A stretch of DNA of 14,684 nucleotides from JBOHCT01 sp050699055 (GCA_050699055.1 JBOHCT010000103.1:1-14684), one strand, 5' to 3'. Shown: positions 1 to 6,392, counted from the stretch's first letter. Numbers and translations are program-made. The notes: a model not told the origin generated them from the sequence alone.

Positions 1-376
1 GCTCGACCGCGTACTCGATGCCCCTCTTGAGGCTCATCGGGTTCGCGCCCGCGGCGACGTTGCGTAGACCCTCACGCGCCAGCGCCTGCGCCAGCACAGT
101 GGCGGTGGTGGTGCCGTCACCGGCCACGTCGTCGGTCTTCTTCGCGACCTCCTTGACGAGCTCGGCGCCGATCTTCTCCCACGGGTCCTCGAGCTCGATC
201 TCCTTGGCGATGCTCACACCGTCGTTGGTGATCGTGGGGGCGCCCCACTTCTTCTCGAGGACGACGTTGCGGCCCTTGGGGCCGAGCGTCACCTTGACGG
301 CGTCGGCGAGCTGGTTCATGCCGCGCTCGAGGCCACGCCGGGCGTCCTCATCGAACGCGATCATCTTCGATGCCAT
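1..376 (-). CDS. groEL: Chaperonin GroEL (Hsp60), 5' part, truncated by window edge
   Basis: These are the first 125 codons of a 60-kDa chaperonin, the ATP-driven cytoplasmic ring that folds client proteins. The N-terminus MASKMIAFDEDARRGLERG, the TLGPKGRNVVLEKKWGAP stretch and the ATP-binding GDGTTTATVLAQAL motif (about residues 86-99) are diagnostic of GroEL. The remaining ~415 residues lie beyond base 1. The ATG at 374-376 is preceded on the minus strand by GGGAGGA (385-391), about 8 nt away. No groES precedes it, so this is the stand-alone groEL copy typical of actinobacteria, which usually carry a second copy beside groES. Two CIRCE operators upstream imply HrcA repression and heat induction. 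Identification is secure; whether it is the groEL1 or groEL2 paralogue is inferred from the missing groES. Confidence 0.97.
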   Translation of the reverse strand, partial: MASKMIAFDEDARRGLERGMNQLADAVKVTLGPKGRNVVLEKKWGAPTITNDGVSIAKEIELEDPWEKIGAELVKEVAKKTDDVAGDGTTTATVLAQALAREGLRNVAAGANPMSLKRGIEYAVE

Positions 377-477
377 ACGGTGAGTCCTCCCGTTAACAGG
401 TGAGGGACGCGGATCGAGCGACGCCCGCGACGGACGGCCCCAGGCCTACCGGGGCCTCGCCATCCCGATCTCGCGCG

Positions 478-506
478 GTATTATCACTCTCTATAGGAGA
501 GTGCTA
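478..506 (-). promoter_or_regulatory. Candidate groEL promoter (TAGCAC - 17 nt - TAATAC)
   Basis: On the minus strand a -35-like TAGCAC (501-506) and a -10-like TAATAC (478-483) are separated by exactly 17 nt. The -35 lies in the right arm of the proximal CIRCE element and the spacer covers the rest of it, so HrcA binding would block RNA polymerase directly. This would give a 5' UTR of about 95 nt. The assignment is inferred from spacing and position. Confidence 0.5.
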
Positions 507-507
507 G
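481..507 (-). promoter_or_regulatory. CIRCE operator 1 (HrcA site)
   Basis: TTATCACTC (481-489), a 9-nt spacer and GAGTGCTAG (499-507) match the CIRCE consensus TTAGCACTC-N9-GAGTGCTAA at 16 of 18 arm positions with the exact canonical spacing. CIRCE is the operator of the heat-shock repressor HrcA. It sits about 105 nt upstream of groEL and overlaps the proposed promoter. Confidence 0.93.
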
Positions 508-517
508 CGCCATCTGT

Positions 518-544
518 TTAGCACTCTCCTCCTCAGAGTGCAAC
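518..544 (-). promoter_or_regulatory. CIRCE operator 2 (HrcA site)
   Basis: TTAGCACTC (518-526), a 9-nt spacer and GAGTGCAAC (536-544) form a second CIRCE. The left arm is perfect and the right arm matches 7 of 9. The left-arm starts of the two operators lie 37 bp apart, about 3.5 helical turns. A tandem pair suggests tighter HrcA repression of groEL. Confidence 0.9.
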
Positions 545-619
545 TGCGCTGGCGTCCGACGCAACGCCCCGCCCATGGTCCGGTTCCTCAGACACCCGGC
601 CGCGTACCGTACACGTGGG

Positions 620-895
620 TCAGCCGCCCGCGACCGCGGGGATGATCGACACCATCGACCCGTCGGACAGCGGAGTGTCGAGGCCCTGAGCGAAACGGAC
701 GTCCTCCTCGCCGACGTAGACGTTGACGAACCGCCGGATCCGCCCCTGATCGTCGAGCAAGCGCCCCCGGATGCCTGGATGCTGCCCCTCGAGCCGCTCG
801 ATCAGGTCACGCAGCGTAGCGCCTTCCGACGACACCTCCGCGACGCCCCCGGTGAGGTTCCGCAGGATCGTCGGGATACGCACGGTCACGCTCAT
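620..895 (-). CDS. MoaD/ThiS-family sulfur-carrier protein (beta-grasp, C-terminal Gly-Gly)
   Basis: The product is a 91-residue ubiquitin-like protein. The start MSVTVRIPTILRNLTGG, the middle DLIERLEGQHPGIRGRLLDD, the FVNVYVGEEDVRF strand and the terminal VSIIPAVAGG are typical of the MoaD/ThiS/CysO superfamily. The chain ends exactly at Gly-Gly, the site that is adenylated and converted to a thiocarboxylate in working sulfur carriers. The ATG at 893-895 has a strong GGAGGAGGA sequence about 7 nt upstream; a longer reading from 943 lacks this and is not preferred. It lies 75 nt behind the threonine-synthase-like gene on the same strand, so the two probably form one SAM-riboswitch-controlled operon. 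A role in molybdopterin synthesis is less likely from context; sulfur delivery to its PLP-enzyme neighbour is an inference by analogy with CysO/CysM. Confidence 0.9.
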   Translation of the reverse strand: MSVTVRIPTILRNLTGGVAEVSSEGATLRDLIERLEGQHPGIRGRLLDDQGRIRRFVNVYVGEEDVRFAQGLDTPLSDGSMVSIIPAVAGG

Positions 896-970
896 GTCAG
901 TGTCCTCCTCCAACGCCGGTGCACGGGCAGAGAGCCTGCCCACTCACCCGGACGGTGCGCAAACACGTTC

Positions 971-2257
971 TCAGCCACCCATCGCCCCCGAGTGCTCTCC
1001 GATCCCCGTCTCGCGGAAGGCATCCAGCGACGGGGGGATCGTGACGGTCGGGCGGGCGGCCCCCTCCACGGCATCGAGCGTCTTGAGTCCGTCGCCGGTG
1101 TTGAGCACGACGGTCTCCGCGTCGGGGTCGAGCCTGCCCTCGCTGAGCAGCTTGCGCAGGGCGGCCACCGTCACGCCGCCCGCGGTCTCGGGGAAGATCC
1201 CTTCGGTCGAGGCGAGCAGGCGCATCGCCGCCACGATCTCCTCGTCGCTCACGTCCTCGACGGCTCCGCTCGTCCGGCGGACGATATCGAGAACGTAGAC
1301 CCCGTCGGCGGGGTTTCCGATCGCGAGCGACTTCGCGATCGTGTCGGGCTTCACGGGTCGCACGACATCATGTCCGGCCTTGAACGCGGCGGAGACCGGC
1401 GAGCACCCGGCGGCCTGGGCGCCGAAGACGCGGTACGGCCACTCCTCGACCAACCCCAGTGCGGCCAGCTCGCCGAACCCCTTGTCGATCTTGGTCAGCT
1501 GGGATCCGGACGCGATGGGCACCACGATCTGCTCCGGCAGCCGCCAGCCGAGCTGCTCGGCGATCTCGAACCCGAGGGTCTTCGAGCCCTCCGCGTAGTA
1601 GGGCCGGAGGTTGATGTTGGCGAACCCCCAGGGCAGCTCGCCGGCCACCTCGGAGCACAGTCGGTTGACGTCGTCGTAGGTGCCATCGACCGCGACCAGC
1701 GCCCCGCCGTAGACGGCGGTCGTCACGATCTTGCCGGCCTCGAGGTCACGCGGCACGAACACGCAGGAACGCATGCCCGCGCGCGCGGCGGCCGCCGCGA
1801 CGGCGTTCGCGAGGTTGCCGGTGGACGCGCAGGCGAGCGTGTCGAAGCCGAGCTCGCGGCCGGCCGCCAGCGCCACGGCCACGACGCGGTCCTTGAACGA
1901 GTGCGTCGGATTGCCGCTGTCGTCCTTGATCCACAGACGCCGTATCCCGAGGGCCCTGGCCAAGCCGTCGGCGCGGACGAGCTTGGTGAGGCCCGGGTGC
2001 AGCCCGGGGCGCCCGGCGATGTCCGCCGGCACAGGCAGCAGGTCGCGGTACCGCCACAGCGACAGGGGCCCGGCCGCGATCCGCTCCCGTGACACCTCGC
2101 CGACATCGTAGGCGATCTCGAGTGGCCCGAAGCACATCTCGCAGACGTACCGGGCGCCGAGGTCGTAGGTCTCCCCGCACTCGCGGCAGCGGAGCGCGCT
2201 CGCGGGGCCGAAGGAACAGGCGGGACTGTCTGGGCTGTCCACGGTCTGCTGCGCCAT
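971..2257 (-). CDS. thrC: Threonine synthase-like PLP enzyme (zinc-ribbon type)
   Basis: The product is a 428-residue fold-type II PLP enzyme. An N-terminal zinc ribbon shows C24xxC27 and C39xxC42. The PLP lysine is K122 in NPTHSFKDR, followed by the substrate/PLP loop ACASTGNLANAVAAAAAR and a glycine-rich IASGSQLTKIDKGF segment. Classical threonine synthase converts O-phospho-L-homoserine and water to threonine and phosphate. The ATG at 2255-2257 has GGAAGG (2267-2272) 9 nt upstream. The gene follows a SAM-I riboswitch, which is unexpected for a threonine enzyme, and is followed by a MoaD-like sulfur carrier. Family membership is secure. The true reaction (threonine synthesis, or sulfhydration of O-phosphohomoserine to homocysteine) cannot be told from sequence. 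Actinobacteria often have a second thrC in a hom-thrC-thrB cluster, which would leave this copy free for another job. Confidence 0.9.
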   Translation of the reverse strand: MAQQTVDSPDSPACSFGPASALRCRECGETYDLGARYVCEMCFGPLEIAYDVGEVSRERIAAGPLSLWRYRDLLPVPADIAGRPGLHPGLTKLVRADGLARALGIRRLWIKDDSGNPTHSFKDRVVAVALAAGRELGFDTLACASTGNLANAVAAAAARAGMRSCVFVPRDLEAGKIVTTAVYGGALVAVDGTYDDVNRLCSEVAGELPWGFANINLRPYYAEGSKTLGFEIAEQLGWRLPEQIVVPIASGSQLTKIDKGFGELAALGLVEEWPYRVFGAQAAGCSPVSAAFKAGHDVVRPVKPDTIAKSLAIGNPADGVYVLDIVRRTSGAVEDVSDEEIVAAMRLLASTEGIFPETAGGVTVAALRKLLSEGRLDPDAETVVLNTGDGLKTLDAVEGAARPTVTIPPSLDAFRETGIGEHSGAMGG

Positions 2258-2260
2258 GAA

Positions 2261-2442
2261 GCGAGGCCTTCCATCCTCATCTTTCCCACCGGCGGTCGCC
2301 GTGGGCCGGAGTTGGCACCTGCCTCGGGCGGCCTCGCATCGTCACGAGAACACTGGCACCCGTGGTGGTTGCCGGGGCTTCGCAGGGCCGGTCCCTCCAC
2401 CCCTCTGGATGAGCCAGAGCACACCGATCACGAAGGCCTCAC
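2261..2442 (-). promoter_or_regulatory. Putative RBS-sequestering helix enclosing the riboswitch
   Basis: Minus-strand GAGGCCTTC (2432-2440), 18 nt 5' of the aptamer, is perfectly complementary to GAAGGCCTC (2263-2271). The latter overlaps the GGAAGG ribosome-binding sequence of the downstream gene. Adding a U-G and a G-C pair gives an 11-bp helix stacked just outside P1. A competing 8-nt complement of the same region, GCGAGGCC, lies inside the P3 arm at 2330-2337. The pairing potential is seen in the sequence; its role as the expression platform is inferred. Confidence 0.5.
2276..2413 (-). ncRNA. SAM-I (S-box) riboswitch
   Basis: Read on the minus strand, the S-box core elements occur in order. 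The P1 5' strand CTCATC is at 2408-2413 and GGTGGAGGGACCGGCCC at 2385-2401. GAAGCCCCGGCAACC, with the kink-turn/pseudoknot region, is at 2367-2381. A variable P3 arm follows, then GGTGCCAACTCC at 2308-2319. A P4 hairpin with arms CCCAC/GTGGG comes next, then GGGAAAGATGAG at 2276-2287, whose GATGAG closes P1 perfectly against CTCATC. These are the invariant blocks of SAM-I aptamers. S-adenosylmethionine binding normally turns off methionine and sulfur genes. P1 ends only 18 nt before the start codon, so there is no room for a terminator, and control is probably at translation. Confidence 0.95.
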
Positions 2443-2505
2443 AGGTAAGGTCTCCGCTGGCGCGCCCTCTCGGTATCTCGATATGCAGTTATCTCACCGC
2501 AGACT

Positions 2506-3456
2506 CTACCTGATGGGCTCGCTCCTAGTGTCCGGCCGGTGGGGCCTGCGGGTGGGGTCGAGAAACACGTGCCGCACCTCTGGGAAACGCTCGCGCAGTC
2601 GCCGGTCCGCGTGCTCCGCCGCACGCTCCGCGTCGTCGCCCGTCAGCGAGTTGGACAGATCGATGCGAGCGGCGACCAGGACCGACTCCGGCCCCAGCTG
2701 CATGGTGAGCAGGTCGAGCACGTCGACGATCCCGTCCACCCCCGCGATCTCCGCGCGGATCCCGCGCTGCAGCTCGGGTGGTACGGCCTGCCCGACGAGC
2801 AGGGCCTTGCTGTCGCGGCCGAGGACGAACGCGAAGCTGATCAGCTCGAGCCCGATGACGATCGACGCCGCCGCGTCGTACACCGGGTTTCCGGTAACCA
2901 GGTGCAGTGTGATGCCAAGGGCCGCGATGACGAGCCCGGCGAGCGCCGCCGTGTCTTCGTACACGACGGTCTTCACGGTCGGGTCGGCGCGCTTGACGAT
3001 GAACCGCATGAACCCGAAACCGGCCTTGCGTGCCTCGCCGTGCACCTGACGGACCGCCCTGGTCCACGACACGCCCTCGAGCACGAACGCGACCGCGAGG
3101 ACGGCGTACGCGACGATGACGCCGCCTTCCTCACCCCCGGGGCTGGTGAGCCGCTCGACGCCCTCCAGGATCGAGAACAACCCGCCGGCGACGAAGATGC
3201 CGACCGCCGCGAGGAACGTCCAGAAATAGCGTTCCTTGCCGTAGCCGAAGGGATGCTCCTCGTCCGGCGGTCGTCCGCTCAGCTTGAGCGAGGCGAGCAG
3301 GAAGACCTGGTTCATCGTGTCGGCGACCGAATGCGCGCCCTCGGCGAGCATCGCGCTCGACCCGGACAGCACCCCCGCGACGAACTTCGCGACCGCGATG
3401 GCCAGGTTCATCGACAAAGCGATGAGTACGGTCCCTCTGGTCTCCTGCGCGGCCAC
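2506..3456 (-). CDS. Cation diffusion facilitator (CDF) family transporter
   Basis: The product is a 316-residue inner-membrane metal/proton antiporter of the CDF (zinc/iron/manganese efflux) family. It has about six hydrophobic helices, the TM2 metal motif H42-SVA-D46 in AEGAHSVADTMN, the loop HPFGYGKERYFW, a TM5 segment with YEDTAALAGLVIAALG, and a soluble C-terminal ferredoxin-like domain ending HVFLDPT. Divalent metal export is the known family role; the metal cannot be read from sequence. The frame stays open upstream to 4011, but that stretch is an Arg/Pro-rich shadow of otsA. The GTG at 3454-3456 gives the normal family length and has TACCGT exactly 6 nt upstream, pointing to a leaderless transcript. 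It is divergent from otsA, with 101 bp between the starts. Confidence 0.9.
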   Translation of the reverse strand: MAAQETRGTVLIALSMNLAIAVAKFVAGVLSGSSAMLAEGAHSVADTMNQVFLLASLKLSGRPPDEEHPFGYGKERYFWTFLAAVGIFVAGGLFSILEGVERLTSPGGEEGGVIVAYAVLAVAFVLEGVSWTRAVRQVHGEARKAGFGFMRFIVKRADPTVKTVVYEDTAALAGLVIAALGITLHLVTGNPVYDAAASIVIGLELISFAFVLGRDSKALLVGQAVPPELQRGIRAEIAGVDGIVDVLDLLTMQLGPESVLVAARIDLSNSLTGDDAERAAEHADRRLRERFPEVRHVFLDPTRRPHRPDTRSEPIR

Positions 3457-3462
3457 GCTGGC

Positions 3463-3468
3463 ACGGTA
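3463..3468 (-). promoter_or_regulatory. -10-like TACCGT for leaderless CDF transporter mRNA
   Basis: TACCGT ends 6 nt before the GTG start on the minus strand, so transcription would begin at or next to the start codon. No Shine-Dalgarno sequence is seen and no clear -35 element was found. Confidence 0.4.
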
Positions 3469-3545
3469 CCCCGGGATGGGCGGGACCGAATGAAGAACCC
3501 CGCGGCCGTCCGCGCCTGGCGAGCGGCGTGGGTCGTCACATGCCC

Positions 3546-3551
3546 TAATCT
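3546..3551 (+). promoter_or_regulatory. -10-like TAATCT for leaderless otsA mRNA
   Basis: TAATCT is followed by CGGCCC and then the ATG, the spacing expected when the A of ATG is the first transcribed base. The gene has no Shine-Dalgarno sequence. The -35 region (about 3523-3529) does not match TTGACA. Confidence 0.5.
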
Positions 3552-3557
3552 CGGCCC

Positions 3558-5018
3558 ATGAACGCCCGTGCGGGTAGAGCCACCGTCCTCGTCGCGTCCA
3601 ACAGGGGCCCCGTCTCCTTCTTCGTCGCGGACGACGGCGCCCTGTCGATGCGACGCGGTGGCGGCGGCCTGGTGTCGGGGTTGTCGGCGGTCGCCGGCGA
3701 AGCCGACGTGGTCTGGGTCTGCGCCGCGCTGTCCGACCCCGACAGGCGCGCGGCCCGGCAGGCTCCAGGCGGACGCCTGGATCGCGCGGGCTACGATACC
3801 GGCGGCGCGGCCGTACGGATGCTCGACATCCCCGCCGGTACCTTCCACCGCGCGTACAACGCGATCGCGAACTCCACCCTGTGGTTCGTCCACCACATGC
3901 TGTACGACACGCCGACGCGGCCCCGCTTCGACGCCCAGTGGCGCAAGGAGTGGGCGGCGTACGAGGAGTACAACCGTGCGTTCGCCGACGCGCTGGCCGA
4001 GGACGCGGCACCCGACGCCAAGGTGGCGGTGCAGGACTATCACCTCGCGCTCGTGCCCCGGATGCTGCGCGAGCGCCGGCCGGACCTCAGGATCGCGCAC
4101 TTCTCACACACGCCCTGGGCGCCACCCGATTACTACCGGATGCTGCCCGACGACGTCGGCCGCGGCCTCCTGGAGGGCATCCTCGGCGCCGACCACGCCG
4201 GCTTCCTCTCAACGCGCTGGGCCGGAGCGTTTCTCGACTGCTGCGTGGATGTCTTGGGGGCAGCGATCGACGAAGGTGTCGGGGAACGTACTGTCGCCCT
4301 GCGGGGACGTGTCAGCCGTCTGGGGGTCCACGGACTCGGGGCGGACGCCGACTTCCTCCGCGCCCGGTCGCGGGAGCCTGACGTGCGGGCGCGCTACGAC
4401 AACCTGACCGACCTCATCGGTGACCGCAGGCTCCTGCTCCGCGTCGACCGCACCGAGCTGTCCAAGAACATCGTGCGTGGCCTCGCCGCGTACCGCGAGC
4501 TGCTACGGACCCACGCCGAGTGGCAGGGACGCGTCGTACATCTGGTCTTCGCCTACCCCAGCCGACACGACCTGCCCGAGTACAGGGAGTACACGGCGGC
4601 CGTCCAGCGGATCGCGAGCGAGATCGAGGACGAGTTCGGCACCCCGGGGTGGGACCCGCTGGTGCTGGAGGTGAACGACGACTTCCCGCGTTCGCTTGCC
4701 GCGTACCGGCTCGCGGACGTTGCCGTGGTGAACCCGATCCGCGACGGCATGAACCTCGTCGCGAAAGAGGTTCCTGTGCTCGCGGAGAAAAGCTGCGCGC
4801 TGGTGCTGTCACGGGAGGCGGGCGCGGTCGACGATCTCGGGGACGACGCGGTACTCGTGAACCCGTACGACGTGTCGGGGACAGCGGAGGCGATGCATGA
4901 GGCGCTGTCGATGCCCGAGGGGGAGCGGCGGGCACGGGCGCGCCGGCTGGCCGACGCCGCGACGGTCCTCCCCCCGCGGCGCTGGTTCGCCGACCAGCTC
5001 GCCGCCCTCGACCCCTGA
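3558..5018 (+). CDS. otsA: Trehalose-6-phosphate synthase (GT20)
   Basis: The product is a 486-residue GT20 glycosyltransferase that joins UDP- or GDP-glucose to glucose-6-phosphate to give trehalose-6-phosphate. Family blocks appear in order: ASNRGPV and RRGGGGLVSGLSAV near the N-terminus, VQDYHLALVPRMLRE, HFSHTPWAPPDYYRMLP, VDRTELSKNIVRGLAAY (donor-binding Arg and Lys), NPIRDGMNLVAKE and LSREAGAVDDLGDDAVLVNPYD. The length is normal for the family. The ATG at 3558 begins the conserved N-terminal strand directly and has only a TANNNT hexamer upstream. The gene for the second step, otsB, lies convergently downstream rather than in the same operon, so the two trehalose genes are transcribed separately. 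Trehalose serves as an osmo- and desiccation protectant and spore carbohydrate in actinobacteria. Confidence 0.95.
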   Translation: MNARAGRATVLVASNRGPVSFFVADDGALSMRRGGGGLVSGLSAVAGEADVVWVCAALSDPDRRAARQAPGGRLDRAGYDTGGAAVRMLDIPAGTFHRAYNAIANSTLWFVHHMLYDTPTRPRFDAQWRKEWAAYEEYNRAFADALAEDAAPDAKVAVQDYHLALVPRMLRERRPDLRIAHFSHTPWAPPDYYRMLPDDVGRGLLEGILGADHAGFLSTRWAGAFLDCCVDVLGAAIDEGVGERTVALRGRVSRLGVHGLGADADFLRARSREPDVRARYDNLTDLIGDRRLLLRVDRTELSKNIVRGLAAYRELLRTHAEWQGRVVHLVFAYPSRHDLPEYREYTAAVQRIASEIEDEFGTPGWDPLVLEVNDDFPRSLAAYRLADVAVVNPIRDGMNLVAKEVPVLAEKSCALVLSREAGAVDDLGDDAVLVNPYDVSGTAEAMHEALSMPEGERRARARRLADAATVLPPRRWFADQLAALDP

Positions 5019-5066
5019 GGACCGTCCCCTCCCCCTCCCGTGTCGAGCGGAACGTTCCCCTTCCCG

Positions 5067-5130
5067 CGCCGATCTTGAACCTATCGCGGCCGCGACCGGC
5101 CGGGAGACGTCAATAAGTTCAAGATCGGCG
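5067..5130. repeat. 64-bp inverted-repeat element between convergent otsA and otsB
   Basis: CGCCGATCTTGAAC (5067-5080) and GTTCAAGATCGGCG (5117-5130) are perfect 14-bp inverted arms around a 36-nt centre. The centre contains the 12-bp perfect palindrome TCGCGGCCGCGA (5084-5095). It sits in the 124-nt gap between the otsA and otsB stop codons. It could be a bidirectional terminator (no U run is present) or a dispersed REP-like or MITE-like repeat. The palindrome is certain; the function is inferred. Confidence 0.75.
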
Positions 5131-5142
5131 GGTGGGAGGCGG

Positions 5143-5979
5143 TCAGGGGGAGTCGAGCGCCCGGGCCAAGGCGTCGAGGAGGGCGACGACCCCCTCGGGA
5201 CCGTCGACCACGAGGTCGGCCCGGTCGGCCAGCGCCCGTACCTCCGCGGAGCCGCTGCATACGGTGACCCCCCACACGCCTTCCTCCCGCAGGTCATCGA
5301 CGGCGTCGTACGCGGCGAGATCGCCGCGATCGTCACCGGCGTAGAGAACTGCCCTGGCCCGCCGCTCGGCGACGAATCCCCGCAGCGCCGCGCCCTTGTC
5401 CATGCCGCGGGAACGCAGCTCGAGGACCATGCGCCCCGGCTCGAGCACGAGCTCCGCCCGGCTCGCCAGCGCCGCGAGCGGTCGGCGCAGCCGCGCGATG
5501 GCCGCCTCCGGATCGGAGGTCCTCCGAGTATGGACCGCGAGCGCGGAGCCCTTGTCCTCCACGCTCGTACCCTCCGGAGCACCGTGCCGAGCGAGAAGCC
5601 GCGGCAGCTCGGCACGGACGACCGCGACCCCCGGTGGCGGCTCGGGTGCGCGAACCTCGCGGGTCTCGGCATCCCAGCGCTCGCGGCCGTACTGCCCGAG
5701 CACGGTCAGCCGTCCCGGGACACCAGCGAGACCGCCGTAGGCGACGGCGGTCGCGGCCGGCCGTCCGGTGATCACGACGATTCCGGCGACGCGCGGGGCC
5801 AGCCGACTCAGCGCCGCGGGGGCGGCGGGATGGGCGCGCGCGGCTTCCGGGTCGACGACGATCGGGGCGAGGGTGCCGTCGAAGTCCAGCCCGATGACGG
5901 CGTGCGCCGACTCAGCCAGGAGGGCCGCGAGGCCGGCCCGGCCTTCCTGCGTGGCCGGCGCGGGGATCTTCGCCGGCAT
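5143..5979 (-). CDS. otsB: Trehalose-6-phosphate phosphatase (HAD superfamily)
   Basis: The product is a 278-residue HAD hydrolase that dephosphorylates trehalose-6-phosphate to trehalose. HAD motif I is D32-F-D34-G-T (nucleophile and acid/base), motif II is VVITGRPA, and motif IV is AGDDRGDLAAYDAV. An OtsB-type cap domain lies between motifs II and IV. The ATG at 5977-5979 begins one base after the TGA of the DUF3263 gene (5981-5983), so translational coupling is likely; an ATG at 6018 inside the upstream gene is the alternative. It is convergent to otsA, which makes its substrate. The annotation rests on the motifs, the length and this neighbourhood. Confidence 0.92.
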   Translation of the reverse strand: MPAKIPAPATQEGRAGLAALLAESAHAVIGLDFDGTLAPIVVDPEAARAHPAAPAALSRLAPRVAGIVVITGRPAATAVAYGGLAGVPGRLTVLGQYGRERWDAETREVRAPEPPPGVAVVRAELPRLLARHGAPEGTSVEDKGSALAVHTRRTSDPEAAIARLRRPLAALASRAELVLEPGRMVLELRSRGMDKGAALRGFVAERRARAVLYAGDDRGDLAAYDAVDDLREEGVWGVTVCSGSAEVRALADRADLVVDGPEGVVALLDALARALDSP

Positions 5980-5980
5980 G

Positions 5981-6253
5981 TCACGCCTGAAGGCCGAGGC
6001 GGCGAGCCGACCGCGCACGCTGGCGGGTCGCGCGCATCCGGCGCAATCGCTTGACCAGCATCGGGTCGTGGGCGAGCGACTCCGGCCGGTCGATCAGGGT
6101 GTTGAGAAGCTGGTAGTAGCGCGTCGCCGAGAGGTCGAAACGCTCGCGGATGGCCTGCTCCTTCGAACCGGTGTAGCGCCACCACTGACGCTCGAAATCA
6201 AGAATCTCGCACTCGCGTTCGGAAAGGGCCCCAGAGGTACCCGGCACGTACAT
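5981..6253 (-). CDS. DUF3263 family protein (small helical actinobacterial protein)
   Basis: The product is a 90-residue protein with the DUF3263 signature ERECEILDFERQWWRY, GSKEQAIRERFDLSATRYYQ, LLNTLIDRPE and DPMLVKRLRRMRATRQRQ-like basic tail (here MRATRQRARSARRLG). The family is widespread in actinobacteria and small. The helical SATRYYQLLN segment resembles a helix-turn-helix and the basic tail fits nucleic-acid contact, but no activity is established. The ATG at 6251-6253 is chosen because GGAGGG lies about 5 nt upstream. ATGs at 6328 and 6379 would add poorly conserved residues and have no ribosome site. It is in one transcription unit with otsB (1-nt gap) and divergent from the SAM hydrolase gene. 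Confidence 0.85.
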   Translation of the reverse strand: MYVPGTSGALSERECEILDFERQWWRYTGSKEQAIRERFDLSATRYYQLLNTLIDRPESLAHDPMLVKRLRRMRATRQRARSARRLGLQA

Positions 6254-6380
6254 GCGTCCCTCCGCGTCGACGGCTCGGATGCCGCACGCCGCCGGGTTCG
6301 CGCCCGGCGGGGAAACATCCGAGGTCATGCTACGTGGCGAACGACACCGGAGTACCGCGCACATGCTCCGTGTCGTCACT

Positions 6381-6386
6381 TAGCCT
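6381..6386 (+). promoter_or_regulatory. -10-like TAGCCT for leaderless SAM hydrolase mRNA
   Basis: TAGCCT ends 6 nt before the GTG start at 6393. This spacing would place the first transcribed base on the start codon. A weak GAAGG overlaps the start and is too close for a normal ribosome site. Confidence 0.4.
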
Positions 6387-6392
6387 CGAAGG

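Noticed and set aside
575..2092. A 505-codon open frame on the plus strand opposite thrC and moaD
   Set aside because: It is the antisense shadow of two clearly recognised genes; its Arg/Asp/Gly-rich composition is what high-GC antisense frames give, and it has no domain.
3457..4011. N-terminal extension of the CDF transporter to an upstream ATG (185 extra codons)
   Set aside because: The extension is Arg/Pro-rich, overlaps otsA in antisense and has no counterpart in CDF proteins; the GTG at 3456 gives the family length.
3532..6379. The octamer GTCGTCAC upstream of the -10 of both otsA (3532-3539) and the SAM hydrolase gene (6372-6379)
   Set aside because: The distance to the -10 differs (6 versus 1 nt), and an 8-mer of this composition is expected often by chance in GC-rich DNA.
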